Of a DNA stretch of 64,000 nucleotides, positions 10,291 through 17,668 are shown in pieces. The stretch's first letter is position 1. Each line of letters starts with the position of its first letter. Location of the stretch: assembly GCF_001281385.1 (NCBI RefSeq), contig NZ_CP006911.1, positions 1,488,001 to 1,552,000 of the forward strand, in the 5' to 3' direction. The translations under genes were made by a program, and so were the position numbers. The notes beneath the pieces were generated by a model. That model ran no database searches and was not told where the DNA came from. It saw only the letters and a list, made by a program, of their open reading frames with translations. This DNA is from Candidatus Pseudothioglobus singularis PS1 (lineage in GTDB: Bacteria > Pseudomonadota > Gammaproteobacteria > PS1 > Pseudothioglobaceae).

Positions 10291-10887
10291 ATGCCCTTAT
10301 ATTCATACTTTCAATCCAAATTAAAACATCTTCTAGTACTAATGTCATTTTCAATCTTATCAATTAGTTCAAATGTAATTGCAAATGATGAAGTACTTGC
10401 TTATCCATTCAACGCAGATAGTGGCCGGTACTGGCAGTACGTTAGTGATAGGGTCATGGGTGGTGTCTCTGATGGCAAGGTAAATCTTGAACAAGACGGT
10501 GAAATGTATTACGCAAGACTTACTGGTAATGTAAGTACAGCAAACAACGGTGGCTTTATTCAATTGCGTGCGAGTGTTTCATTTGCAAATTCTGAAAAGG
10601 AAGGGGAGAATCTTAAAGGCGTTCGACTGAACGTAAGAGGAAATGGTGAAACTTACTACATCCATATCCGAACAAATGAGAGTTGGTCGCCTTCAGACTA
10701 TTATGCTACAACTTTCATAGCTAGTGAGGAGTGGCAAATGATTGACCTTCCTTTTAATAAATTTGAACGAAGATGGTCAAAGGACTCGACCTTGGATCCA
10801 AAAAAAATTAGGAGTTTTGGTATTGTTGCTTATGGTAAAGACTATGTTTCTGATATTTCAGTCTCAACACTAGAGTTTTACTATTAG
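10291..10887 (+). CDS. exported CIA30-domain protein (NADH:ubiquinone oxidoreductase intermediate-associated family)
   Basis: A 198-residue protein with an N-terminal hydrophobic signal segment (about residues 12-31) and a probable cleavage after Ala31. The remainder matches the CIA30 galactose-binding-like fold: SDRVMGGVSDG near 52-62, then GVRLNVRGNGETYYIHIR and a closing strand with SFGIVAYGKD. Bacterial CIA30 proteins are mostly uncharacterised. In mitochondria the family assists complex I assembly, but no complex I genes are near. The signal suggests a periplasmic place, which argues against a direct complex I role. It converges with aroQ, one base apart. Confidence 0.75.
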   Translation: MPLYSYFQSKLKHLLVLMSFSILSISSNVIANDEVLAYPFNADSGRYWQYVSDRVMGGVSDGKVNLEQDGEMYYARLTGNVSTANNGGFIQLRASVSFANSEKEGENLKGVRLNVRGNGETYYIHIRTNESWSPSDYYATTFIASEEWQMIDLPFNKFERRWSKDSTLDPKKIRSFGIVAYGKDYVSDISVSTLEFYY

Positions 10888-10888
10888 G

Positions 10889-11326
10889 CTAGGATCTTTG
10901 TAAATCTGCCAACAACTCAATGACATGGCTATACCCATCTGCACCAAGACCAGCAACTACTGCATCCACAGCTGGAGAGACAAAAGAAATATGACGAAAT
11001 GACTCACGTAAATGTGGATTCGAAATATGTAACTCTATCTTCAAGCCAGGAAAAGACTTTAAAGCATCATGAATTGCAATTGATGTATGAGTATAAGCAG
11101 CAGCATTAATGACAATTACATCAATTTTTTCTTTTATTGCGCTCTGAATCCACTCAACTATTTCACCTTCATAATTAGACTGCATAAATTTCACATTATT
11201 GCCATCTTTAAGACCTTGTTCTATGCACTCTTTTGAAATACTATCTAATGTATCATGCCCATAAATCTCGGGCTCGCGCGAGCCAAGTAGGTTTATATTT
11301 GGACCATTGATAACAAAAATATTCAT
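10889..11326 (-). CDS. aroQ: type II 3-dehydroquinate dehydratase
   Basis: Dodecameric flavodoxin-like enzyme that converts 3-dehydroquinate to 3-dehydroshikimate. The catalytic set is complete: NGPNINLLGSREPEIYG with Arg17 and Tyr22, Asn74, YTH His80, ELHISN His100, and Arg107/Arg111 in HLRESFRH. Length (145) is standard. It is not next to accB-accC, its usual place in gammaproteobacteria. Instead it overlaps by four bases a degenerate paralogue upstream and lies at the end of a run of oxygenase genes. It may be the cell's shikimate-pathway enzyme or one recruited to a catabolic route. Confidence 0.92.
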   Translation of the reverse strand: MNIFVINGPNINLLGSREPEIYGHDTLDSISKECIEQGLKDGNNVKFMQSNYEGEIVEWIQSAIKEKIDVIVINAAAYTHTSIAIHDALKSFPGLKIELHISNPHLRESFRHISFVSPAVDAVVAGLGADGYSHVIELLADLQRS

Positions 11327-11793
11327 GATTTTTGACTCAACTGCTTATTGACTGCTCTAATAGCAAGATCATAGCTATGGATACCAAATCCACTTACAAA
11401 ACCAACATTCCCTTCCGAAGCCTTTATTGGACTATTAATATTAACTCCCTTCTGGAAAATATTTGCAATATGCACCTCAATAACTGGCTTTTTTTGATTA
11501 GCCATGGCCTCTATATTAGATGCGTATAGATCGGGGTCTAAAGAGGCTGCATTGGAATAAGCAGCAGGATTAATTATTAAAGCATCAAACTCCTTAGAGG
11601 CCTTTAAAAGATAGTTTGATAACTCAGCCTGATCATCAGTTTGACAAAAATCCACACTAATCCCTAAACTATCGCAAGTTTCTAAACATTTTTTTTGGAC
11701 CTTTTCCAAAGTAAGGTTATCATGGCCGAATTCATTAAAGTTGCTCAAATCTGAAAGCCCAGGGCCATTGATTATTAATAATTTTTTTTTCAT
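11323..11793 (-). CDS. degenerate AroQ-like protein, probably not a dehydroquinate dehydratase
   Basis: A 156-residue paralogue of the following aroQ with the same fold signatures (INGPGLSDL, LIINPAAYSN, IEVHIAN, VGFVSGFGIHSYDLA). Compared with AroQ the lid arginine is lost, the catalytic tyrosine is Phe22, the histidine after AAY is Asn81, and both arginines after the HIAN motif are missing. Asn75 and His108 remain. Classical dehydratase chemistry is therefore unlikely. The open frame, clean start and four-base overlap with intact aroQ argue for a working protein, perhaps a partner subunit or an enzyme with another substrate. It lies 86 bases after the HD oxygenase gene. Confidence 0.8.
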   Translation of the reverse strand: MKKKLLIINGPGLSDLSNFNEFGHDNLTLEKVQKKCLETCDSLGISVDFCQTDDQAELSNYLLKASKEFDALIINPAAYSNAASLDPDLYASNIEAMANQKKPVIEVHIANIFQKGVNINSPIKASEGNVGFVSGFGIHSYDLAIRAVNKQLSQKS

Positions 11794-11879
11794 AAAGTGA
11801 TTAATTTCAATTTATTACCACAATATTATACTTTCCGAATGAAACTATATAGAAAGATTAAAAATCAAGTATTTATTTA

Positions 11880-12446
11880 CTAAATATTACTGATTAATTG
11901 AGCCTCAATTAAAGACCGATAGTATGAAAATGGTGGACATTGCTTGTTCGGGTCTTTAGCTTCTTCATCCCAGTGGCGCAGATTGACACACTGCTCTAAA
12001 TAGTCATTTTTTTCAAACTCTCTCACCTCATACTCACTCATTGGACCTCCTTGAAGATTCAAGGTGTGGATTGAGGCTGATGAGAGAAGTTCAAAATAAT
12101 CAGGTTGAACTGCGCAAAGATATCGCTTTGCAGAGACATGCTGACGAATTGGCTCAACGACTGATGCCGGAAAATACTCTTCAAGAAAATTAGCACCTGC
12201 CTCTTCATGAAAGTTATTAATACCTTTAACTAATGATGACTCAGGAATTTCATTTTTGTAATGCCCAATATCATGAAGAAGTGCCGCCACAATTTGACTA
12301 TTATCAGCACCCGCTTCTTCAGCACACTGAGCGGCCTGAAGCATGTGCTGTGCCATCGTAACTTCCTCGCCTAAGTAGGACTCAGCACCGCGCCTTTCAA
12401 AAATATCTTCAATAAGATCTAATATATATTCTGGGGTATTAGTCAT
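11880..12446 (-). CDS. HD-domain diiron oxygenase of the PhnZ/TmpB type (phosphonate C-P cleavage)
   Basis: Members of this family oxidise a 1-hydroxyalkylphosphonate with O2 at a mixed-valent Fe(II)/Fe(III) site, releasing phosphate and a carboxylic acid. The residues match PhnZ as I recall it, nearly number for number: Tyr24 and Glu27 of the gating loop, His34, His58-Asp59, His80, then His103, Lys107 (AKRYL) and Asp160, each one lower than in PhnZ. The LQGGPMSEYE segment near 131-140 is also family-like. The start overlaps the end of the 2-oxoglutarate oxygenase gene by eight bases. The family call is firm; the exact substrate, such as hydroxylated trimethylaminoethylphosphonate, is inferred from the neighbour. 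Confidence 0.85.
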   Translation of the reverse strand: MTNTPEYILDLIEDIFERRGAESYLGEEVTMAQHMLQAAQCAEEAGADNSQIVAALLHDIGHYKNEIPESSLVKGINNFHEEAGANFLEEYFPASVVEPIRQHVSAKRYLCAVQPDYFELLSSASIHTLNLQGGPMSEYEVREFEKNDYLEQCVNLRHWDEEAKDPNKQCPPFSYYRSLIEAQLISNI

Positions 12447-13539
12447 TATTATTTTTCATTTCTAGCCTGTTAAGAAGACTATAAAGGCCATCCAAATCAG
12501 AATATGCACCCTGCAGATGGCGTTTTCCAGATTTAGAGAATTCTGTTCTAGCATGCATCACTCGAGTATTATCAAAAAGCATTAAATCGCCCTCAGATAG
12601 CTTGAATTGAATCTTTAATTCATCCCTCTCAATGATCTCACTCCAGTGACGGTATGCCTTATAAAAAGACCTCATTTTATCTTGAGGCACATTGATCGTA
12701 TCGATTGAACGGTTGTTGTATCTAACCTTGATAACTTCTTTTTTATCATTTAAGTCAATCATCGGTACCCTTGAGCGAAGCTCAGTTTTACTATCTGAAA
12801 AGCGATAATTAATCCAGGTATTTGCTAAGGATAGAAAGTTCTCTTGACTCTCTTCTCGAAGAATAGATGCGGCTTTAAAACCATCAACCAAAATTGACTC
12901 TCCGCCCTCAGTAGAGCTCTCAAGGCAATGCAGTAATTGCACTGTTGGAACAGGATCCCTGTAAGGATTATCTGTGTGAGAGCCAAGCCCGAGATTGGTA
13001 AAGGCAAGGTTATTTGGGTTGACCTCTGTTCTTACCTCAAACAAAGCCCCATAGTTTGTCTCTCTAGTGAACCCCAACTCACTAATCACTTTCAACACTT
13101 GGCCGTCTTGGGTTGGAACGTCATTTAAAACAAAGAAACCATACTCTCTAAGCGACCTAAGCGCTAAGACCTTTGAAGTATCATCAGAATGCATCAAGTC
13201 ATAGCTGATAAAAGGAAGTCCATTATCAAAGCTATCTTTTTTCCATAATTTTTTGGACTTTTCGCTCCTATCCTCGAAATGACTGTTGAGTTCATAGCAG
13301 TTTTCCCTGAGCCACTTCTGACAAAAGACTGACAAGTGATTTTCAGGTTGAAACATCACGCAAACATTTCCCTCAGCATCCTTGTAAGCCTTTTCAATAG
13401 TAATATTAGAGGGCAGATCTTTAACGCTAAATAGTCTTTGCCCATTATCTAAGTTTCTTGATTCAGGCATCTGACAGTGGTCTCTTAGCCAAAGACTATA
13501 AAGAGAGCTTTTATTTCCATCACTCCAATCTATGACCAA
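12439..13539 (-). CDS. gamma-butyrobetaine-hydroxylase-like Fe(II)/2-oxoglutarate dioxygenase, TmpA-like
   Basis: It has the two-domain layout of the BBOX/TMLH group: an N-terminal DUF971-like domain (VIDWSDG, LWLRDHC) and a TauD-type core. Iron ligands are His188 and Asp190 (GSHTDN) and His329 (RVMHART), with Arg340 placed to bind 2-oxoglutarate. The cysteine cluster that binds zinc in many relatives is mostly gone (only WLRDHC remains). Known members hydroxylate gamma-butyrobetaine, trimethyllysine or 2-(trimethylammonio)ethylphosphonate (TmpA). The overlap with a PhnZ/TmpB-type gene favours the last, giving glycine betaine and phosphate overall. The start is uncertain: TTG at 13539, or a non-ATG codon near 13578 behind a strong ribosome-binding site. 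Confidence 0.85.
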   Translation of the reverse strand: MVIDWSDGNKSSLYSLWLRDHCQMPESRNLDNGQRLFSVKDLPSNITIEKAYKDAEGNVCVMFQPENHLSVFCQKWLRENCYELNSHFEDRSEKSKKLWKKDSFDNGLPFISYDLMHSDDTSKVLALRSLREYGFFVLNDVPTQDGQVLKVISELGFTRETNYGALFEVRTEVNPNNLAFTNLGLGSHTDNPYRDPVPTVQLLHCLESSTEGGESILVDGFKAASILREESQENFLSLANTWINYRFSDSKTELRSRVPMIDLNDKKEVIKVRYNNRSIDTINVPQDKMRSFYKAYRHWSEIIERDELKIQFKLSEGDLMLFDNTRVMHARTEFSKSGKRHLQGAYSDLDGLYSLLNRLEMKNNND

Positions 13540-13613
13540 CTCATCACCGACTATAGAAATTATTTTGATTAAATCGATTTGTGTCCCCTTTGATAATCTA
13601 GCTTTAAGTTTTT

Positions 13614-14504
13614 TTACATTGCAATATTTTTACTTTTGGATTGCTGTCCAAAAAAGGAAACCTCTTTTGGGTATTCTGGCAACTCGATACTATAGCTAGT
13701 ACACCTCACGGTACCAGTCTCTTTACCCCTGACAACCATACCAACTAGATCACTTGGGAGGTGGTTTGGAGAGAGTGCAACTGCATCCTCAGCTTTATAG
13801 GTAATGATGAATAATGATCTTGGCAGTGAAGATCGGTTTGGTGCTGAACCATGCAGCAATTTTGAATGCATAAGGCAAGCTGAACCTGCTTTACCAATAC
13901 AACTTAACGCATTTTTTTTATTTTCAGATACAACATTTTCAGCAACAGCTCCAGTAAAAATGCCCTTATGCCAATGAGAGTGTAGTGGCCCATTATGGGT
14001 TCCAGGAACAACCTCAAGCGGCCCGTTTTCAAGGGTCACATCATCTAAAAAATAAAGAACAGTCATAATATCTTCATTGGAATGAGGCTCAAAAGGAAAG
14101 TCCTGATGGAACTTCACCTCAGTGCCTGAGCCGGGCAACTTGAGATTTATTTTATTGCCAAGGTGTGTGATATTTGGTCCAAATATCTCAGTCACCAGAT
14201 CCAATGCATTGTTATCTTTTACCACGTCAAGGCATATCTCCGAAATTTCTGCTGGTGATGTGATCCTTCTCACTGCTGGTGTGCTTTCAGAATGAGTTTT
14301 AGGCTCAATATCAAATCGAGGCCTTCCATCCTTTATCTTTCCAAAAGGCTTTTTGTGGCTTTTACTTTCATCAACCCAGCTGGCAAGCTCAGCATTAAGT
14401 GATACTAATTGCTCACTGGTAATTGCATTTTCAAAGAAAATATAGCCATCTCGATGAAATTGATCAATCAGTTCTTTGTTGTCAGACTCATTTTTTACTT
14501 GCAT
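13614..14504 (-). CDS. phytanoyl-CoA dioxygenase (PhyH) family Fe(II)/2-oxoglutarate oxygenase
   Basis: Double-stranded beta-helix hydroxylase of 296 residues. Iron ligands are His133 and Asp135 (KFHQDFPF) and His218 (KLLHGSAPN), with Arg229 (LPRS) for 2-oxoglutarate. The ENGPLEVVPGTH motif is at about 159-170. Relatives include ectoine hydroxylase and the aminoethylphosphonate hydroxylase PhnY, but nothing here fixes the substrate. The ATG at 14504 is chosen for its AGGAGG site six bases upstream. It is the first gene of the minus-strand run leading to the TmpA-like and HD oxygenases, 74 bases before the former, so a related small methylated or phosphonate substrate is plausible. Confidence 0.88.
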   Translation of the reverse strand: MQVKNESDNKELIDQFHRDGYIFFENAITSEQLVSLNAELASWVDESKSHKKPFGKIKDGRPRFDIEPKTHSESTPAVRRITSPAEISEICLDVVKDNNALDLVTEIFGPNITHLGNKINLKLPGSGTEVKFHQDFPFEPHSNEDIMTVLYFLDDVTLENGPLEVVPGTHNGPLHSHWHKGIFTGAVAENVVSENKKNALSCIGKAGSACLMHSKLLHGSAPNRSSLPRSLFIITYKAEDAVALSPNHLPSDLVGMVVRGKETGTVRCTSYSIELPEYPKEVSFFGQQSKSKNIAM

Positions 14505-14594
14505 ACATAGCCTCCTAAGGGCATTATGAACCAAAATTAAGAAAAAATAAAGAAAAATTTAATGGCCTATTAGAAAGAATATAAAATTATCTAC

Positions 14595-15035
14595 ATGGAA
14601 ATATTATTTGATAATTTAAACTTCATGCATTGGTTAGTTTTGGGCCTTGCACTCATCATTCTAGAGCTGTTCTTATGGACAACATTTCTTCTCTGGGTTG
14701 GAGCCTCAGCAATCACCGTGAGTATTGTTTTTTATCTCATTCCAGATGTTGATGGGCTCACAAAAGTATTTACTTTCCTAGCCATTTCAGTTGCCGCAAC
14801 ATACCTTTCTAAAAAATATTATCCTATTAAAACAGTTGATGATGAATTAAACGAGAAGGCCAAGACTTATATCGGAAAAGAATGTAAAGTCAGCTCAATG
14901 GAGGATGGCGTCATTAAAGTTCAAATAGGAAAGTCACTTTGGTTCGCTGAGGGCACTGATCTCAGTGTGGGTCAGACCGTTAAAATTGTTGGCGTTGAGG
15001 CGTCTACTTTTATTGTCGAGCCTGTTAAGACCTAA
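14595..15035 (+). CDS. NfeD-family membrane protein (short form)
   Basis: A 146-residue protein with two to three transmembrane segments in the first 75 residues (LVLGLALIILELFLWTTFLLWVG) followed by a C-terminal OB-fold-like domain (YIGKECKV, VKIVGVEASTFIVEP). This is the short NfeD form without the ClpP-like protease part. Short NfeD proteins usually act with a neighbouring SPFH/stomatin-like protein, but none is present here. It ends eight bases from the convergent pyrE. Confidence 0.82.
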   Translation: MEILFDNLNFMHWLVLGLALIILELFLWTTFLLWVGASAITVSIVFYLIPDVDGLTKVFTFLAISVAATYLSKKYYPIKTVDDELNEKAKTYIGKECKVSSMEDGVIKVQIGKSLWFAEGTDLSVGQTVKIVGVEASTFIVEPVKT

Positions 15036-15043
15036 TCAGAAGT

Positions 15044-15685
15044 TTAACTGATCCCGTACTGCGATCTGTAGCTCTCAATTTTATCTAGGATTTTTGAATC
15101 ATCGCTTGTCTTCAAATAGTCAATGATATGAGACAGATTGATGATGCTTAAAACCGTAATACCAAATATCTGCTCTACTTCTTGTATGGCTGAAAGCTCA
15201 CCCTTCCCTTTCTCTTGTCTGTCAAGCGCCACAATAACACCTTTCGCATTTGCCCCACAATTTTGGATAATATCTTGAGCCTCTCTAATCGCAGTTCCTG
15301 CCGTTATAACGTCATCAATAATCAAAATATCTCCTTCCAGGGGGTGGCCAACTATGCTTCCACCCTCACCATGATCTTTTGCCTCTTTTCGATTAAAGCT
15401 GTAGGGAACATTATGATTAAAACTGTCATTAAGTGCAATAGACGCAGCAGCTGCAAGAGGTATACCCTTGTATGCAGGGCCAAACAACACATCAAACTTT
15501 AGCGCACTCGCTTCAATGGCTTGCGCGTAGAACTTTCCTAATTCAGATAAGTGACTGCCCTTGTTGAATAGACCTGCATTAAAGAAATAGGGACTAATCC
15601 TGCCTGATTTAAGTGTAAATTCTCCAAATTTAAGAACGCCAGTCTCTAACGTAAAATCAACAAAATCCTTTTGATACTGTTCCAT
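15044..15685 (-). CDS. pyrE: orotate phosphoribosyltransferase
   Basis: Makes orotidine 5'-monophosphate from orotate and PRPP. The PRPP-binding motif [17 protein letters not shown] is at about residues 119-135, and the active loop [13 protein letters not shown] at about 97-109. The 213 residues match the proteobacterial form. It is divergent from xthA with about 30 bases between, so promoters must be compact or overlap. Confidence 0.97.
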   Translation of the reverse strand: MEQYQKDFVDFTLETGVLKFGEFTLKSGRISPYFFNAGLFNKGSHLSELGKFYAQAIEASALKFDVLFGPAYKGIPLAAAASIALNDSFNHNVPYSFNRKEAKDHGEGGSIVGHPLEGDILIIDDVITAGTAIREAQDIIQNCGANAKGVIVALDRQEKGKGELSAIQEVEQIFGITVLSIINLSHIIDYLKTSDDSKILDKIESYRSQYGIS

Positions 15686-15716
15686 CCAATATTCCTAAAC
15701 AATTAAAATAAGCGAT

Positions 15717-16481
15717 ATGAGAATTATAACAATTAATGTTAATGGAATAAGGGCTGCTGAGAGAAAAGGTTTCTTTAATTGGCTTAAAAAACAGAATGCT
15801 GATCTTGTCTGTCTGCAAGAGATTAAAGCGCAGGAAGATCAGCTTGATGAGCGTTTTTATCCTGACGATATGCATACGTATTATCATCCTGCAGAGCGAA
15901 AAGGATATAGCGGGACTGGTCTCTATTGTAAGTCTAAGCCTGACAAGATATCTTATAGTCCATGGGAAGACATGAACTCTGAAGGAAGGATTATTCAAGC
16001 AGATTTCGCTGACTTGAGCGTTTTATCAATCTATCTCCCCTCTGGATCATCAAAGGAGGAGAGACAAGCACTGAAAATGGAATTTATTTATGACCGCTTT
16101 TTGCCACACTTACGTGAGCTCAAAAAAGATAATAGAAGATACGTAATTTGTGGTGATTGGAACATTGCACATAAAAAAATTGACCTAAAAAATTGGCGAT
16201 CTAATCAAAAAAACTCAGGCTTCCTTCCAGAAGAGAGGGCATGGCTTGATATACTTTATGATGATTTAGGCTATATCGACTCTTTCCGAGAAATCAACCA
16301 AGAAGAGTTCCAATATACTTGGTGGTCTAACCGTGGCCAAGCCTGGCTGAATAATACTGGCTGGCGCCTTGATTATCATGTCGTCAGTTCAAATATGGCT
16401 GGCACTGCAACCTCATGTGAAATATACAAAGAGGAGCGCTTTTCAGATCATTCTCCTTTAATCATTGATTATCAGTTATGA
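15717..16481 (+). CDS. xthA: exodeoxyribonuclease III
   Basis: Endonuclease/exonuclease/phosphatase-fold AP endonuclease of base-excision repair. Visible motifs are NVNGIRAAERKG, LQEIKAQ (metal-binding Glu), CGDWNIAHKKIDLKN and the C-terminal RFSDHSPLIIDY with the catalytic Asp-His pair. Length 254 is typical. Its stop overlaps the trmB start in ATGA, the head of a compact run xthA-trmB-fxsA. Confidence 0.96.
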   Translation: MRIITINVNGIRAAERKGFFNWLKKQNADLVCLQEIKAQEDQLDERFYPDDMHTYYHPAERKGYSGTGLYCKSKPDKISYSPWEDMNSEGRIIQADFADLSVLSIYLPSGSSKEERQALKMEFIYDRFLPHLRELKKDNRRYVICGDWNIAHKKIDLKNWRSNQKNSGFLPEERAWLDILYDDLGYIDSFREINQEEFQYTWWSNRGQAWLNNTGWRLDYHVVSSNMAGTATSCEIYKEERFSDHSPLIIDYQL

Positions 16482-17176
16482 GTGAAGTAAAAGGCCATCG
16501 CAAAATTCAGAGCTTTGTTAAAAGGTCGGGCAGACTTTCAAAAGCCCAATTCCTTGGACTGAATAATCTATGGAGTGATTTTGGGGTTGAGATTAATGAC
16601 AAGGAACTCATCAACTTTGATAGGATATTTGTAAAGCAAAATGATATTACGCTTGAAGTTGGCTTTGGGAATGGTGATAGCCTTCTTGAGATGGCCATAA
16701 AACAGCCTTTTCAAAATTTTATTGGTATTGAGGTCTATGAGGCTGGAGTTGGAAGAATTATTAATGAGGCGAGTAAACAAAACGTCAGCAATCTAAAGAT
16801 TATCAAAGATGATGCTGTAGAGGTAATCGCTAATAACATCCCTGATGAAAGTATTTCGCATTTCCAATTATTTTTTCCTGATCCTTGGCACAAAAAGAAG
16901 CACCATAAGCGTAGAATTGTCCAAACAAGCTTTTTAGATCTCCTTTCGAGAAAACTAAAAACCAATGGAACTGTCCATATAGCAACTGACTGGGAAAACT
17001 ATGCGGAACATATCATGGAAACTCTAGAAGCGCATCCTCACTTTAAAAACATTGCAGGAGGCCATATATATTCTGAAAGGCCCAAAAATAGGCCGCTTAC
17101 TAAATTCGAAAATCGTGGTCATAAATTAGGTCATGGTGTTTGGGACTTACTTTTTAAAAACACAAAGGGGGGTTAA
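16478..17176 (+). CDS. trmB: tRNA (guanine-N7-)-methyltransferase
   Basis: SAM-dependent methylation of G46 in the tRNA variable loop. The SAM-binding motif LEVGFGNGDSLLEMA, the acidic motif IKDDAVEV and the family block FFPDPWHKKKHHKRRIVQ are clear. It overlaps the xthA stop by four bases and abuts fxsA directly, which indicates co-translation. Confidence 0.96.
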   Translation: MSEVKGHRKIQSFVKRSGRLSKAQFLGLNNLWSDFGVEINDKELINFDRIFVKQNDITLEVGFGNGDSLLEMAIKQPFQNFIGIEVYEAGVGRIINEASKQNVSNLKIIKDDAVEVIANNIPDESISHFQLFFPDPWHKKKHHKRRIVQTSFLDLLSRKLKTNGTVHIATDWENYAEHIMETLEAHPHFKNIAGGHIYSERPKNRPLTKFENRGHKLGHGVWDLLFKNTKGG

Positions 17177-17629
17177 ATGTTATTTCCTATATTTGTTGTT
17201 GTAACGCTAGCTGAAATATACGTTCTTGTTTCTGTGGGACAGGCCATTGGTGGCCTCTCAACAGTTCTACTCGTTGTAATTACTGCATTTATTGGATCAA
17301 GCCTTCTTAGACAGCAGGGCTGGTCAACTATGGCCAAAGCTCAACAAAGCATGTCAGAGGGAAGAACACCAGCAATGGAGATGATGGAAGGTGTCGTTAT
17401 TTTAGTTTCTGGAATCCTTTTACTGACTCCTGGTTTTCTGACAGATGCACTTGGACTTCTAGGTCTAATGCCTTGGAGCAGAAGTTACTTTATTAATCAT
17501 TTTCTTGAGAAAAATGCTGAGCGCGTTTTTAAGCAAAGAAACTCAGTCTTTATTAACAGAACAAACAGCAGTGAAAAAAAATCAAATAAAGATGACACTA
17601 TCGAGGGTGAATTTTGGGAAGATAAATAA
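17177..17629 (+). CDS. fxsA: FxsA-family membrane protein
   Basis: Small inner-membrane protein that in E. coli lessens exclusion of phage T7 by F plasmids; its normal job is unknown. The family pattern is present: LFPIFVVVTLAEIYVLVSVG, IGSSLLRQQG, and EGVVILVSGILLLTPGFLTD leading to GLMPWSR. Three hydrophobic segments are followed by a charged cytoplasmic tail. It starts on the base after the trmB stop. Confidence 0.9.
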   Translation: MLFPIFVVVTLAEIYVLVSVGQAIGGLSTVLLVVITAFIGSSLLRQQGWSTMAKAQQSMSEGRTPAMEMMEGVVILVSGILLLTPGFLTDALGLLGLMPWSRSYFINHFLEKNAERVFKQRNSVFINRTNSSEKKSNKDDTIEGEFWEDK

Positions 17630-17668
17630 TCCTCTATTTCAAAAAAAATCAGCAATAAATATCTCATA

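Noticed and set aside
11323-11793. Pseudogene of aroQ
   Set aside because: The frame is open over full length with a clean start, four-base overlap with the next gene and conserved core; loss is confined to catalytic residues, which suggests a changed function rather than decay.
11880-12446. HD-domain phosphohydrolase of nucleotide metabolism
   Set aside because: Ligand spacing, the Tyr24/Glu27 gate and AKRYL lysine fit PhnZ/TmpB oxygenases better, and the neighbour is a 2-oxoglutarate oxygenase rather than a nucleotide enzyme.
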